This document shows positions 7,793-16,214 of a stretch of DNA of 64,000 bases, one piece after another (within the stretch, counting starts at the first letter, position 1; the number at the start of each line of letters is the position of its first letter). The DNA comes from Brevibacterium sp. RIT 803 (GTDB lineage: Bacteria; Actinomycetota; Actinomycetes; Actinomycetales; Brevibacteriaceae): contig NZ_JAFEMW010000003.1 of the NCBI RefSeq assembly GCF_016892625.1, positions 186,001 to 250,000 of the forward strand, given 5' to 3'. The notes below the pieces were generated by a model. The model ran no database searches. It was given only the letters and a program-made list of their open reading frames with translations, and was not told the origin of the DNA. Both the position numbers and the translations under genes were made by a program.

Positions 7793-8776
7793 TCAGAACC
7801 AGGCGTCGGCGAGCAGCTTCAGGGAACGCTCGGCCGTTGCTGGGTCGTAGGCGTAGGTGACGGTGATGAGCTCATCTGCCCCGGTGCGCTCGACGAACTC
7901 TGACATCTGACGGGTCGCAGTCTCGGGTGAGCCCACGGCGCTGATCTGAAGCATCGGGTTGTCACCGCCGCCGGCCAGCTCACTCGGGTCGACCGGTGGC
8001 TGCAGCCGACGGCGGCGACCGCGGCCGATGTCGGCGAACATCTGCTTGACCGACGTGAACTCGCGCTCAGCCTCTGCGTCAGTCTCTGCCACCATGACGT
8101 TGATGCCGGCCATGACGTAGGGCTTGTCGATCTGCGCGGTCGGTGCCTCGGTGGTGAAGGATTCACGGTAGACGCGGACTGCCGCATCGATCTGATCCGG
8201 AGCGAAGTGGGAGGCCAATGAGAACGGCAAACCAAGCTGACCGGCGATCGCGGCGCCGTTCGTCGTCGAGCCCAGCACCCAGATGGGGACGTCGGTATTG
8301 GCCGAGACAGCGGATTCGATCGGCATCGTATGAGCCTTGCCCTCGGAACTGAACCAGCCCTGCATGTCATAGATGTTCTGGGCAAAGGACTGCGGTTCGG
8401 CCGAGGAACGGCTGAGCGCCTGCGCTGTCATTCCGTCTGTGCCCGGCGCGCGGCCCAGCCCAAGGTCGATGCGATCGCCATGGATGTTGGCCAAAGTGCC
8501 GTACTGCTCGGCGACCATGAGCGGAGCATGGTTGGGCAGCATCACTCCGCCTGAGCCCACACGGATCTTCTCGGTCACCGACGCAGCTTGTGAGATCAGC
8601 AGCGCCGTGGCACTCGCAGCCAGTCCCATGGTGTTGTGATGCTCAGCGAACCACAGACGACTGTAGCCGAGCTCATCGGCCAGGCGTGCGGCCTGCATCG
8701 AGGTGTCGATGGCTTCGCTGGCGGTGGATCCGTCACGGATGGGGACGAGGTCGAGAATATTCAGTGGAACGGACAA
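7793..8776 (-). CDS. Luciferase-like (LLM class) flavin-dependent monooxygenase
   Basis: About 327 residues of the bacterial-luciferase TIM-barrel family (YhbW/MsnO8 group). Visible are ADELGYSRLWFAEHHNTMG, RVGSGGVMLPNHAPL, HGDRIDLGLGRAPGTD, PIWVLGSTTNGA and GINVMVAETDAEAE in the expected order. The frame is open up to TTG 8827, but TTG 8776, with AGGAA about nine bases upstream and the typical start SVPLNILDLVPI, is the more likely start. FMN or F420 use cannot be told from sequence alone. It leads the minus-strand series LLM-MerR-reductases, which suggests flavin or deazaflavin redox chemistry on an unknown small molecule. Confidence 0.85.
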   Translation of the reverse strand: MSVPLNILDLVPIRDGSTASEAIDTSMQAARLADELGYSRLWFAEHHNTMGLAASATALLISQAASVTEKIRVGSGGVMLPNHAPLMVAEQYGTLANIHGDRIDLGLGRAPGTDGMTAQALSRSSAEPQSFAQNIYDMQGWFSSEGKAHTMPIESAVSANTDVPIWVLGSTTNGAAIAGQLGLPFSLASHFAPDQIDAAVRVYRESFTTEAPTAQIDKPYVMAGINVMVAETDAEAEREFTSVKQMFADIGRGRRRRLQPPVDPSELAGGGDNPMLQISAVGSPETATRQMSEFVERTGADELITVTYAYDPATAERSLKLLADAWF

Positions 8777-8871
8777 AGTGATGGGTTCCTTCGGTCGAGG
8801 GTCTAAGAGATCAGTCGTTAAGGCCAACAGCCGCGCGCCGAGGTTCTATTCCGCAAACGTGCTCAGACGCG

Positions 8872-8907
8872 GTGAGGCCCCGAGCACATATGCGCTCGGG
8901 GCCTCAC
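8872..8907 (-). terminator. Strong hairpin terminator downstream of the CopC gene
   Basis: GTGAGGCCCCGAGC and GCTCGGGGCCTCAC form a 14-bp perfect stem with a loop of about eight bases, 44 bp after the CopC stop codon. There is no long T-run, as is common in actinobacteria. It also shields the LLM gene from read-through. Confidence 0.75.
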
Positions 8908-8950
8908 CATCAGTTCAGAGCTGATCTCTCATGTCAGCGTCGGATCAGCA

Positions 8951-9601
8951 TCACTCGTTCTTCGGGCCGTCTCCCGAATCATCATCATTGGTGGTGCCGG
9001 GCAGGCCCTGGGCCTTGCGCCGCATGAGGAGAACGACGATGACGATGATCGCCAGGCCGCCGACTCCGAGCAGAACGATCATCGGTGTCGACATGCCGGA
9101 ATCACTTCCGGTCGATTCGCCGATCTCGCCGCGCTCTTCGGTGTCCTTGCCCGGTTCGTCGACGACGCCGCCGCCGAGTCCGGCCTGTGAGGACTCTTCG
9201 ACCGAGCCGCCGGCACCTTCGGCGTCAGCGATTGTGAAGTCGAAGTCACCGGAGATCGGGTGACCGTCCGATGACACCACGCGCCAGGTGACCGTGTAGT
9301 CACCGGGCTTGAGGTTGTCGGGCAGTGCAACGGTGAGCTTCTTGCCGTCGACAGCGAGTTCACCTGCGGAGACGTTCTTGCCGTCGATGACGACCTTGAC
9401 CTCGGAGCCGACCTCCTGGACTTCACCGGAGAAGGTCATCTCGATCCATTCAGGCTGCTGGTCGACCGTCGTTCCATCCTCGGGGTTCGAGGATACGAGC
9501 TGGTCGTGAGCACTGGCCGGGGCAAAAGCAAAAACACTCAAAGTAGCCACCAGCAGGGCAGCGAAGCCGAGCTTGAGGGCGGACCACGTGGTTCGAGTCA
9601 T
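8951..9601 (-). CDS. CopC-domain cell-surface protein
   Basis: 216 residues. A signal peptide with hydrophobic core LGFAALLVATLSVFAFAPA ends at ASAHD, leaving a His at the mature N-terminus as in CopC copper-binding proteins. The CopC domain runs to about residue 128 (SSNPEDGT, SSDGHPISGDFDFT with the second conserved His). A low-complexity Gly/Glu/Ser linker follows, then one membrane helix (MIVLLGVGGLAIIVIVVLLM) and a basic/acidic tail, giving an extracellular domain anchored at the C-terminus. ATG 9601 follows AAGGAG; an upstream ATG at 9622 overlaps that site. No CopD partner is adjacent. Copper binding or import is inferred from family knowledge. Confidence 0.85.
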   Translation of the reverse strand: MTRTTWSALKLGFAALLVATLSVFAFAPASAHDQLVSSNPEDGTTVDQQPEWIEMTFSGEVQEVGSEVKVVIDGKNVSAGELAVDGKKLTVALPDNLKPGDYTVTWRVVSSDGHPISGDFDFTIADAEGAGGSVEESSQAGLGGGVVDEPGKDTEERGEIGESTGSDSGMSTPMIVLLGVGGLAIIVIVVLLMRRKAQGLPGTTNDDDSGDGPKNE

Positions 9602-9634
9602 GTCAGTTTTCTCCTTCAACAATTACCTTCAGTA

Positions 9635-10147
9635 TCACCGAGTCTGCTCGGCCAAAGAGTGCAGATAGTCTGTGATTCCCGGCACGGACACTTCAATTGT
9701 CTCAAGAGTTTCTTCGAAATCCTTTAATTGCCCCGCCCACGGGTCGGGAACATCCGGTGCGGGAGCATCGGCTGGCGTCTCCTGAGCCACCCGCGGATCG
9801 AATTCGCGCAGCATACGCAGCTGCGGGCGCACCTCGGCGGGGAGGTCTGCGATGAGGTTCTGCAGGGCCTGGTAGTGCCTGCGGGTCATCGCGATGGCCA
9901 CGTCACGTTCGGCCAACCATTCGGAGGTGATCTGGCGCGCCACGTGATCCTCGGTGCGGTACCCAGCGGTCTTCAGCACCCGTGCCTGAGTGGGGTCGAT
10001 GGGGTTGCCGGCCTCTTCATCGCTGATGCCGGCAGAGTCCACGACCGCCTCGGCGCCGCTTCGTTTCAGGTGGCTCTGGAGCACGCGTTCGGCTGTGACC
10101 GAACGACAGATATTGCCCGTGCACACGAACACCACGGATGCCGCCAT
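9635..10147 (-). CDS. Low-molecular-weight protein-tyrosine-phosphatase-like protein
   Basis: 170 residues. VFVCTGNICRSVTAERVL carries the phosphate-binding loop C-T-G-N-I-C-R-S of LMW phosphatases (residues 8-15), and DVPDPWAG near residue 132 supplies the general-acid Asp in the usual DP motif. ATG 10147 is preceded by GAGGAGGAAC; an upstream in-frame ATG at 10195 adds non-homologous residues. Family roles include capsule/exopolysaccharide control, protein dephosphorylation and arsenate reduction; no neighbour supports one over the others. It is separated from the CopC gene by only 33 bp. Confidence 0.85.
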   Translation of the reverse strand: MAASVVFVCTGNICRSVTAERVLQSHLKRSGAEAVVDSAGISDEEAGNPIDPTQARVLKTAGYRTEDHVARQITSEWLAERDVAIAMTRRHYQALQNLIADLPAEVRPQLRMLREFDPRVAQETPADAPAPDVPDPWAGQLKDFEETLETIEVSVPGITDYLHSLAEQTR

Positions 10148-10256
10148 TGTGCGTTCCTCCTCGTCGACCCGATACCCACAGCTGCGGTGGGCCACCAGCG
10201 CATGCGCGCCGGAAAATCCTGACCACTGTCCCTACTGATCACGATACTGTTGCACC

Positions 10257-12203
10257 ATGACATCTGTTACATCGAACGCTTCGGCGCGCCCTCAGGACGA
10301 TCTGTTCCGCCACATCAACGGCGAGTGGATCGACTCGTTCACCATCCCCGACGACCGTGCCGGCGACGGCGCGATGCGCGAACTCTTCGACACCGCTGAG
10401 ACCAAGGTCCGCGACATCATCACCGCCGTCTCCGACGCCCCACAGGAGCCGGGCAGCGAAGGCCAGAAGGTCGCGGACGTGTTTTCCTCGTTCATGGATC
10501 TCGACCAGATCAACTCGCTCGGAGTCACTCCCCTCGATTCCTCCTTCGCCGCCATCGACGCGGCCGAGGACAAATCCGAGCTGGCGAATCTGCTCGGCCG
10601 CCTCGAGACCGAAGGCGTCGGCGGTGTCCTCGGCGGCTACGTCACCGCCGATGCGAAGGACTCCGACATCTACGCCCTCTACCTCGTTCAGGCCGGCATC
10701 TCCCTGCCCGACGAGGACTACTACTTCAACGATGACCACGCCGAGGTGCGCGTGAAGTTCGTCGATCACGTGAAGAAGATGTCCGCCCTCGGCGGGATCG
10801 GTGCCAAGAGCGGAATCTCCGACACCGAGGTGGCCGCCAAGGTGATGGCGTTCGAGACCGCCCTTGCCCGCCACCACTGGGACCGGGTCGCCTGCCGTGA
10901 TGCGGAGAAGACCTACAACAAGTTCACCCTCGAGCAGCTGCGCGAACTGGGCCCGGGCTTCGACTTCGACTCCTGGTTCTCGACACTGGCTGCCGATGTC
11001 GACGGTGAGCTGTCCTACCTGGTCGTCGGCCAACCCTCTTACGTCACCGGCCTGGCCGAGGTGTGGGAGCAGACCGACATCGAGACGATCAAGACCTGGC
11101 TGCGCTTCTCCGTCCTCTCGGACACGGCCTCGCTTCTGACCGATGAGATCGTCGAGGAGGACTTCGACTTCAACGCCCGCACCCTCTCGGGCACACCTGC
11201 TCTGAGGGAGCGCTGGAAGCGCGGTGTCGGACTGGTGCAGGGCCTCCTCGGCGAGGCTGTGGGCAAACTCTACGTCGCACAGGAATTCCCACCGGCGGCC
11301 AAGGACGCGATCGACCACCTCGTCGAGATGCTCATCAAGGCCTATGACAAGTCGATCAACGAGCTCGACTGGATGAGCGCGGAGACGAAGCAGAAGGCCC
11401 TGATCAAGCTCTCGAAGTTCACACCCAAGGTCGGCTACCCCGAGGTGTGGCGCGAATACCCGGCCGCGATCGACTCCTCGGATCTGGTCGGCAATGTCCG
11501 TCGCTGCTCCCGCGCGGAGCACGTGCGCCAGATCAAGCGCATCGGCAAGGAGATCGACCGCACCGAATGGCTGATGACGCCGCAGACAGTCAACGCCTAC
11601 TACCACCCGGTGATGAACGAGATCGTCTTCCCGGCCGCGATCCTGCAGCCGCCGTTCTTCGACGCCGCCGGTGATGTGGCCGCGAACTTCGGTGCCATCG
11701 GCGCGGTCATCGGCCACGAGATCGGCCATGGCTTCGATGACCAGGGTTCGCGCTACGACGGCGACGGCAACCTCGTCGACTGGTGGACGGCCGAGGATCG
11801 GGAGCGCTTCGAGGAGCGCACCAACGCCCTCATCGCCCAGTACGAGGCCCTGGTTCCGGCCGGCCTCGAATCATCACAGCATGTCAACGGCGCACTGACC
11901 GTGGGCGAGAACATCGGCGACCTGGGCGGGCTGTCCATCGGCTGGAAGGCACTTGAGCTGGAGTTGGGTCGGGTGCCGTCGTCCGATGAGGCCGCGACGT
12001 TCTTCGAAGCCTGGGCCAAGGCCTGGCGGGCGAAGATGCGCACCGAGGAGCGCGTGCGACGGCTGAGCATCGACCCCCACGCGCCGGAGGAATTCCGCTG
12101 CAACCAGGTCGTGAAGAACATGACCGCCTTCCACGACACCTACGGCGTCAAGGAATCCGACGGCATGTACCTGGCCCCAGAGGAACGCGTCACCATCTGG
12201 TGA
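10257..12203 (+). CDS. M13-family zinc metallopeptidase (neprilysin/PepO type)
   Basis: 648 residues, normal for bacterial PepO. HEIGH at residues 487-491 is the zinc-binding HExxH motif, and GENIGDLGG (E551, D555) is the third-ligand ExxxD motif. VNAYYHPVMNEIVFPA, the substrate-binding NAY/F segment, is present, and the protein ends in ERVTIW, the conserved C-terminal Trp. There is no signal peptide or membrane anchor, so it acts in the cytoplasm on oligopeptides, as other bacterial M13 enzymes do. ATG 10257 is the first start. It diverges from the phosphatase gene. A 21-bp tandem repeat begins three bases after its stop codon. Confidence 0.93.
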   Translation: MTSVTSNASARPQDDLFRHINGEWIDSFTIPDDRAGDGAMRELFDTAETKVRDIITAVSDAPQEPGSEGQKVADVFSSFMDLDQINSLGVTPLDSSFAAIDAAEDKSELANLLGRLETEGVGGVLGGYVTADAKDSDIYALYLVQAGISLPDEDYYFNDDHAEVRVKFVDHVKKMSALGGIGAKSGISDTEVAAKVMAFETALARHHWDRVACRDAEKTYNKFTLEQLRELGPGFDFDSWFSTLAADVDGELSYLVVGQPSYVTGLAEVWEQTDIETIKTWLRFSVLSDTASLLTDEIVEEDFDFNARTLSGTPALRERWKRGVGLVQGLLGEAVGKLYVAQEFPPAAKDAIDHLVEMLIKAYDKSINELDWMSAETKQKALIKLSKFTPKVGYPEVWREYPAAIDSSDLVGNVRRCSRAEHVRQIKRIGKEIDRTEWLMTPQTVNAYYHPVMNEIVFPAAILQPPFFDAAGDVAANFGAIGAVIGHEIGHGFDDQGSRYDGDGNLVDWWTAEDRERFEERTNALIAQYEALVPAGLESSQHVNGALTVGENIGDLGGLSIGWKALELELGRVPSSDEAATFFEAWAKAWRAKMRTEERVRRLSIDPHAPEEFRCNQVVKNMTAFHDTYGVKESDGMYLAPEERVTIW

Positions 12204-12206
12204 GCC

Positions 12207-12341
12207 GGGTTCCTGGGCTGGCCGGCAGAGTGCTTGGGCTGGCCAGCAGGGTGCCTGGGCTGGCCAGCAGGGTGCCTGGGCTGGCCAGCAGGGTGCCTGG
12301 GCCGGTGAGCCGGGTGCTTGGGCTGGCAAGCAGAGTGCCTG
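12207..12341. repeat. 21-bp tandem repeat array after the M13 gene
   Basis: About six and a half copies of a 21-bp unit (GGGTGCCTGGGCTGGCCAGCA and variants), with units 3 and 4 identical and the others diverged. In frame on the minus strand it reads as PAQAPCW repeats, but there is no gene context for a protein. It fills the gap between the convergent M13 and enoyl-CoA hydratase genes. Confidence 0.9.
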
Positions 12342-12394
12342 ACCCTTGGAAGTGAGCCGCCGCCTGTCTGTGCCGCCAGCAGTGACCGCACCTG

Positions 12395-12462
12395 CTAAAC
12401 CGCCCCGACGTCACTAATGACGCGCGGCGCCGGGCGAAAATAGTGACGTCGGGGAGTTTTAG
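12395..12462. terminator. Long imperfect hairpin between convergent genes
   Basis: CTAAA-N3-CCCCGACGTCACTA pairs with TAGTGACGTCGGGG-N3-TTTAG: a 14-bp perfect inner stem, three mismatches, five more pairs, and a 24-base loop. On the plus strand the right arm contains TTTT. Placed between M13 (+) and enoyl-CoA hydratase (-), it could act as a bidirectional terminator. Confidence 0.65.
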
Positions 12463-12477
12463 CGAGAATGCATCGGC

Positions 12478-13257
12478 TCAGGAGAATTGGGCGAAGTCAG
12501 GTCGGCGCTTCTCCCTGAATGCGGTGAAGGCCTCGAGCGCCTCGGGGCTGGCAAGGCGCTCAACGAACAGTGCGGATTCGGCGGCGACCTGCTCCAGCGT
12601 CGGTTCCACATCACGCATCAGCCGCTTGGTCGCCGTCAGTGATCCTGCAGGCTGAGCCGAGAGCTTCGCGGCGATCGTCTGCGCCTGTTCATGGAGCTCG
12701 GCTGCAGGCACGATCGCGTTCGCGACTCCGGCCAGCACGGCCGACTGCGCATCCAGCGACTCTCCGAGCGCGAACATCGCGAATGCCCGAACGTGGCCGA
12801 TTCGCTGGGTCAGCAGCCTGCTCGAGGCGGCTTCGGGAACGAGTGCGAGGCTGACGAACGGGGTGCTCAGCTGGGCGTCTTCAGTCAGAAGAACATAGTC
12901 GCAGTGCAGAAGCATTGTGGTTCCGATGCCGACAGCTTGTCCCTGCACGGCCGCCACGATGGGCGTCGAAGAGTTGACCAGCGCTCGGATGTAGCGCTGG
13001 ACAGGCTTCTCTTCGGCGGAAGCGGCTCCCTTGTCAGCCGACTGCTCGGCGAAATCGCCGATGTCGTTTCCCGCAGTGAAGGTGTTGCCAGCCGAGCGCA
13101 GGACGACTGCCCGGATGGAGGAGTCTGTGTCTGCGCGCTCAAGGGCATCAGCCAGTTCGTCGTACATGTGGTTGGTCAGAGCGTTCTTCTTCGCCGTCCG
13201 CGTGAGCGTGACTGTGAGCACGCCCTGGTTCTGAGCGATCACGATGTCCTGGGCCAT
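12478..13257 (-). CDS. Enoyl-CoA hydratase/isomerase family protein
   Basis: 259 residues of the crotonase fold. RSAGNTFTAGNDIGDFAE near residue 55 forms the first half of the CoA/oxyanion-hole region, and VQGQAVGIGTTMLLHCDYVL near 104 the second. LALVPEAASSRLLTQRIG near 136 resembles PaaG/delta3-delta2-enoyl-CoA isomerases rather than classical hydratases, and VANAIVPAAEL follows. ATG 13257 is the first start. It is divergent from an alpha/beta hydrolase-marR pair, with two operator-like palindromes between them, so the MarR protein probably controls both directions. Substrate unknown. Confidence 0.85.
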   Translation of the reverse strand: MAQDIVIAQNQGVLTVTLTRTAKKNALTNHMYDELADALERADTDSSIRAVVLRSAGNTFTAGNDIGDFAEQSADKGAASAEEKPVQRYIRALVNSSTPIVAAVQGQAVGIGTTMLLHCDYVLLTEDAQLSTPFVSLALVPEAASSRLLTQRIGHVRAFAMFALGESLDAQSAVLAGVANAIVPAAELHEQAQTIAAKLSAQPAGSLTATKRLMRDVEPTLEQVAAESALFVERLASPEALEAFTAFREKRRPDFAQFS

Positions 13258-13286
13258 TGGGTCAGTCTCCTTCAGAATGATGAGCC

Positions 13287-13303
13287 ATGGTGTTTCGCAC
13301 CAT
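13287..13303. promoter_or_regulatory. Inverted repeat in the enoyl-CoA hydratase promoter
   Basis: ATGGTG-TTTCG-CACCAT is a perfect 6-bp inverted repeat 30 bases upstream of the enoyl-CoA hydratase start, in the 71-bp divergent region. It may be an operator for the MarR protein at 14219 or for another factor. Confidence 0.4.
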
Positions 13304-13318
13304 CAGCATGTGAGGTAG

Positions 13319-13340
13319 ATTACTTCGCATGCGAAATAAT
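13319..13340. promoter_or_regulatory. MarR-type palindrome spanning the hydrolase start codon
   Basis: ATTAcTTCGCATGCGAAaTAAT is a 22-bp palindrome, broken at one base pair, with the hydrolase ATG (13329) inside its perfect 12-bp core TTCGCATGCGAA. Its size and symmetry fit a MarR dimer site, and a marR gene is the second gene of the operon. Binding here would block translation initiation sequences as well as transcription. Confidence 0.55.
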
Positions 13341-14222
13341 ATCAACGAGATCGAGGCTGTGAGCGTCCGCATCCCCACATCATCCGGTCCGATCCATGGA
13401 CACGTGATCGAGCCGGGGAACTCCGAGAGCATTTCCGCAGTCGTCGTGCTCCACCCGGCCACTGCTGTCCCCGAGCGTCTCTACAGGGGATTCGCTGAGT
13501 TCCTGGCCGGCGATGGCTTCGCCGTCATCACCTACGACTACCGAGGGACCGGCAACTCAGGTGCGCCGAGTGAGAACCGGGGCATCCGAATGCGCGACTG
13601 GATGGCCCTCGATGTTCCGGCAGTCGCGCAGTGGGCCAGCGAGCGGTTTCCGGATGTGCCGCAGCTTGCGGTCGGGCACAGCATCGGCGGCCATGCCCTG
13701 TCACTGGATTACGGCTCATCCGGGCTGCGGGGGTTCGTGACCGTCGCGTCTCACGCCGGTGTCACCGCCGCCATTCCGAAGCTCTCGGAGAAGCTGCGAG
13801 TCGGCCTTGTGCTGCGCGTGCTCGGCCCCCTCACGGCTCGGCTCCTCGGGTATGTGCCGGGCCGCCGCTTGGGCCTGGGTGAAGATATGCCCGGCGCGTC
13901 GATGCTGGAATGGAGCAGATGGTCGAGACTGCCCCGCTACTTCTTCGACGACCCTACAATGGGCGCCGAGGCTCGAGCGGCGCGGGTGACGACGCCTGTC
14001 CTGGCGATCGGATTCAGTGATGACCTCTGGGCGACACCCGAGCAGATCGATGCCATTGCCGATCAATTGACCAGCGCCGAGTTGGAACGACGCACCATCG
14101 ACCCAGGTTCCGTGGGCGCCTCGGCGATCGGTCACATGGGATTCTTCCGGCGAACGAATCGGGACGCTCTCTGGCCCGAGGTGAGCGCGTGGCTGCGACA
14201 GCGACTGGAGTTGATCCCATGA
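13329..14222 (+). CDS. Alpha/beta hydrolase (serine hydrolase, COG4757-like)
   Basis: 297 residues. VVVLHPATAVPERLYRGFAE gives the oxyanion strand-loop, TYDYRGTGNSG follows, and AVGHSIGGHAL near residue 114 is the nucleophile elbow GxSxG with Ser as catalytic residue; IGFSDDLWATP near 220 probably holds the acid Asp and IGHMGFF near 260 the His. It ends in ATGA overlapping the marR start, so the two genes are translationally coupled. ATG 13329 sits in a palindrome, and the GAGG ribosome-binding site lies about 13 bases away, which is long. Substrate unknown; the acyl-CoA enzyme opposite suggests an ester or acyl compound. Confidence 0.85.
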   Translation: MRNNINEIEAVSVRIPTSSGPIHGHVIEPGNSESISAVVVLHPATAVPERLYRGFAEFLAGDGFAVITYDYRGTGNSGAPSENRGIRMRDWMALDVPAVAQWASERFPDVPQLAVGHSIGGHALSLDYGSSGLRGFVTVASHAGVTAAIPKLSEKLRVGLVLRVLGPLTARLLGYVPGRRLGLGEDMPGASMLEWSRWSRLPRYFFDDPTMGAEARAARVTTPVLAIGFSDDLWATPEQIDAIADQLTSAELERRTIDPGSVGASAIGHMGFFRRTNRDALWPEVSAWLRQRLELIP

Positions 14223-14656
14223 GCCGCGCCCGCACGCCTCGCCTGATCTTCCTCCTCAGCAATGCCGAACGCGCCGTCCGACGATGGATCGAAACTCGTG
14301 GCAGGTCGAACGGCATGACGGCCGCGAAGGGCGGGGTTCTGCTGTATCTGCGCCAGAACCCGGCGGCGACAATGAGCGAACTCTCGGCAGCGCTGCGGGC
14401 TTCCCCCGCCGGTGCCAGTGGGCTGTTGGCGAGAATGGAAGCTGGCGGACTCGTCGTCCGCGCCCCGGATGAATCGGATCAGCGCATCACACGGGTCACG
14501 CTGACTCAGCAGGGCAACCACGTTGCCGGCGAGACGATGACTGCGCTCGGCAGCCTCAACGCAGCTCTGACCGAGGGATTCGATGAGCAGGAACTGGCCA
14601 TAGTCGCTCGCTGGCTGAGTCACGCCGCCGACGTCCTCAACACCGCTCAGCGGTGA
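14219..14656 (+). CDS. MarR-family transcriptional regulator
   Basis: 145 residues from ATG 14219, which overlaps the hydrolase stop as ATGA; the open frame upstream lies inside the hydrolase gene. MTAAKGGVLLYLRQNP, MSELSAALRASPAGASGLLA, RMEAGGLVVRAPDESDQR and ITRVTLTQQG are the winged helix-turn-helix and wing of MarR proteins. The first gene of this two-gene operon carries a 22-bp palindrome at its start codon and diverges from an enoyl-CoA hydratase gene, so repression of both directions, relieved by an acyl or aromatic ligand, is the likely circuit. Confidence 0.88.
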   Translation: MSRARTPRLIFLLSNAERAVRRWIETRGRSNGMTAAKGGVLLYLRQNPAATMSELSAALRASPAGASGLLARMEAGGLVVRAPDESDQRITRVTLTQQGNHVAGETMTALGSLNAALTEGFDEQELAIVARWLSHAADVLNTAQR

Positions 14657-14699
14657 CGGCCCCTCCAGCGTTCAGCGGTGATGGCCCGTCCAGCGCTCC

Positions 14700-16214
14700 T
14701 CAGCGGTGCTGGCGGATGAGGCAGACCATGCGGTAGTCGAACTCTTCCCAGCTGGTGATCGGGGCGTTTGCCTCCATGGCCGCCTCAAACTCGTCGATCT
14801 CGTCGAAGTCCGACTCCAGCGGGATGTCGTAGGACATCTCGACGTAGATGAGTCCGCTCGCATCGGTGTGCGCAACGACGAATCCGGCGTTCTGCGGCGT
14901 CAGCTCATTGTTCATCACGATGAGCAGCTTGCCGTCGGTGCCCGCGTACTCTTCCTCGATGCCGTCGACATAACCCTCGGACTCGCGCAGTTCGCGCTGA
15001 GCTCGGATGACGAACTCGGCATACGCGCCGATGCCGATCACGGGGATGCGGGAGGTCAGGGCCTCGGTCGCGACCTTGACCAGGCGCGACCTCGCCTTGC
15101 GCGTCAGCGGCGCGACATCGCCTCCGGACATGGCAACGCCGTCGAAGCCGACCAGCGATTGAGCGTTGTGTTCGTGATTCGGGTTGAGCAGCGTGGTGTC
15201 GAGTCCGAAGCGGGCATACCACGGCCGGGTCACCTCGGCGCTCTCTTCGTCCCACCACACGTAGAACAGGAACGGCACGTTGATGCCAGCTTCGGAGAAG
15301 TAGAACGGCGGGGTGCGCTCCCCCGCGGTGACCTCGAAGGGAACGACGTTGCCCTCGATCGGTGCCGGGCAGGTGGCGAAGGCAGTGAACGCGAACGGGT
15401 AGTTGACGGCCCGGTTGAAGTCGACGACCAACGAGCCGTCTTGGTTCGGGACACCGAGGTCGAGGGTCCTCCACGCGGGTGTGGAGACTCCATTCGTGGA
15501 GTCGTGGAAGTCGAGCTGCAGCCCGCTGGCGGGGTTGCCTGTGGCTAAGAGCTTCACCTCGCCTGCCTCACTGGCGAAGGAGACGGTGCCGACTGCCGGA
15601 GTCAGCACGTTCAGGTCGTCCTGCGCCGTGTTGATCGTGTGCACTTCAGGCTTCTCGAATGGAGTGAATTTGGCGAGGAACACGAAGCTGAGGTTCGGTT
15701 CGAAGACGGGAACTTCGAAGAACTTGCCCAGCAGCGGCGACTTGGAATCGCGCACTCGGATTCCGATCCGTCCGGCACGGTCGATGAGTTCGTAGAGCAC
15801 ATTGCCGACGGTGAACCATTGGAGTGATCCACCGGCAGGCAGCTTCGCGCTGAATCCGTTCTCTTCGACCCGCACTTCGGGCCCTGCGATCTCGGTGATC
15901 TTCGGCAGAATCGTGGTGTCGCTCGGCACCGAAGCCGAGCTGGAAGGAGACGCAGCATTGATGCTGGGGCCCGCCTCGGCGGACTTGCTCATGAGGTCGA
16001 AGGTCGCGGCAGCGGGACCGGCTTTGATCCCAGGCTCAAGGGCCACACTGACCCAACCGTCATCGTCGACGGTGAAGGTGCCGGGAGCGTCGGGCCAGGT
16101 CGTCGTGTCTTCGAGCCAGTGCAGACCGGACACACTCAGCCAGCCGAAGGGAGTCGCCAGTGCCGAGTTCCTAGAATCCCGCCATGTGTTCCATTCGGTC
16201 ACGAACTGGTTCAC
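14700..16214 (-). CDS. DUF1684 protein with extra C-terminal region
   Basis: 504 residues from GTG 16214, chosen because AAGGAG lies eight bases upstream and NQFVTEWNTWRDSRN is where the family begins; ATG 16232 would overlap the site. Residues 1 to about 300 match DUF1684 (TPFGWLSVSGLHWLED near 22, LDLGVPNQDGSLVVDFNRAV near 252, FATCPAPIEGN near 280). The remaining 200 residues (HEHNAQSLVGFDGVAMSGG, IPVIGIGAYAEFVIRAQREL, SYDIPLESDFDEIDEFEAAM) are not part of the usual DUF1684 length and I do not recognise them. No signal peptide. Function unknown. Confidence 0.75.
   Translation of the reverse strand: MNQFVTEWNTWRDSRNSALATPFGWLSVSGLHWLEDTTTWPDAPGTFTVDDDGWVSVALEPGIKAGPAAATFDLMSKSAEAGPSINAASPSSSASVPSDTTILPKITEIAGPEVRVEENGFSAKLPAGGSLQWFTVGNVLYELIDRAGRIGIRVRDSKSPLLGKFFEVPVFEPNLSFVFLAKFTPFEKPEVHTINTAQDDLNVLTPAVGTVSFASEAGEVKLLATGNPASGLQLDFHDSTNGVSTPAWRTLDLGVPNQDGSLVVDFNRAVNYPFAFTAFATCPAPIEGNVVPFEVTAGERTPPFYFSEAGINVPFLFYVWWDEESAEVTRPWYARFGLDTTLLNPNHEHNAQSLVGFDGVAMSGGDVAPLTRKARSRLVKVATEALTSRIPVIGIGAYAEFVIRAQRELRESEGYVDGIEEEYAGTDGKLLIVMNNELTPQNAGFVVAHTDASGLIYVEMSYDIPLESDFDEIDEFEAAMEANAPITSWEEFDYRMVCLIRQHR

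Noticed and set aside
10239..11729. 496-residue open frame opposite the M13 peptidase
   Set aside because: Reads as LGVVDLVAG-type low-information sequence antisense to a gene with HEIGH and GENIGD motifs.
12207..12341. Possible CRISPR array
   Set aside because: Units are directly adjacent with no unique spacers and no cas genes are present; a plain tandem repeat. The same holds at 17796 and 53150.
12190..12414. Proline/alanine/tryptophan repeat peptides on the minus strand
   Set aside because: Produced by the 21-bp tandem repeat, with no start signal or conserved domain.
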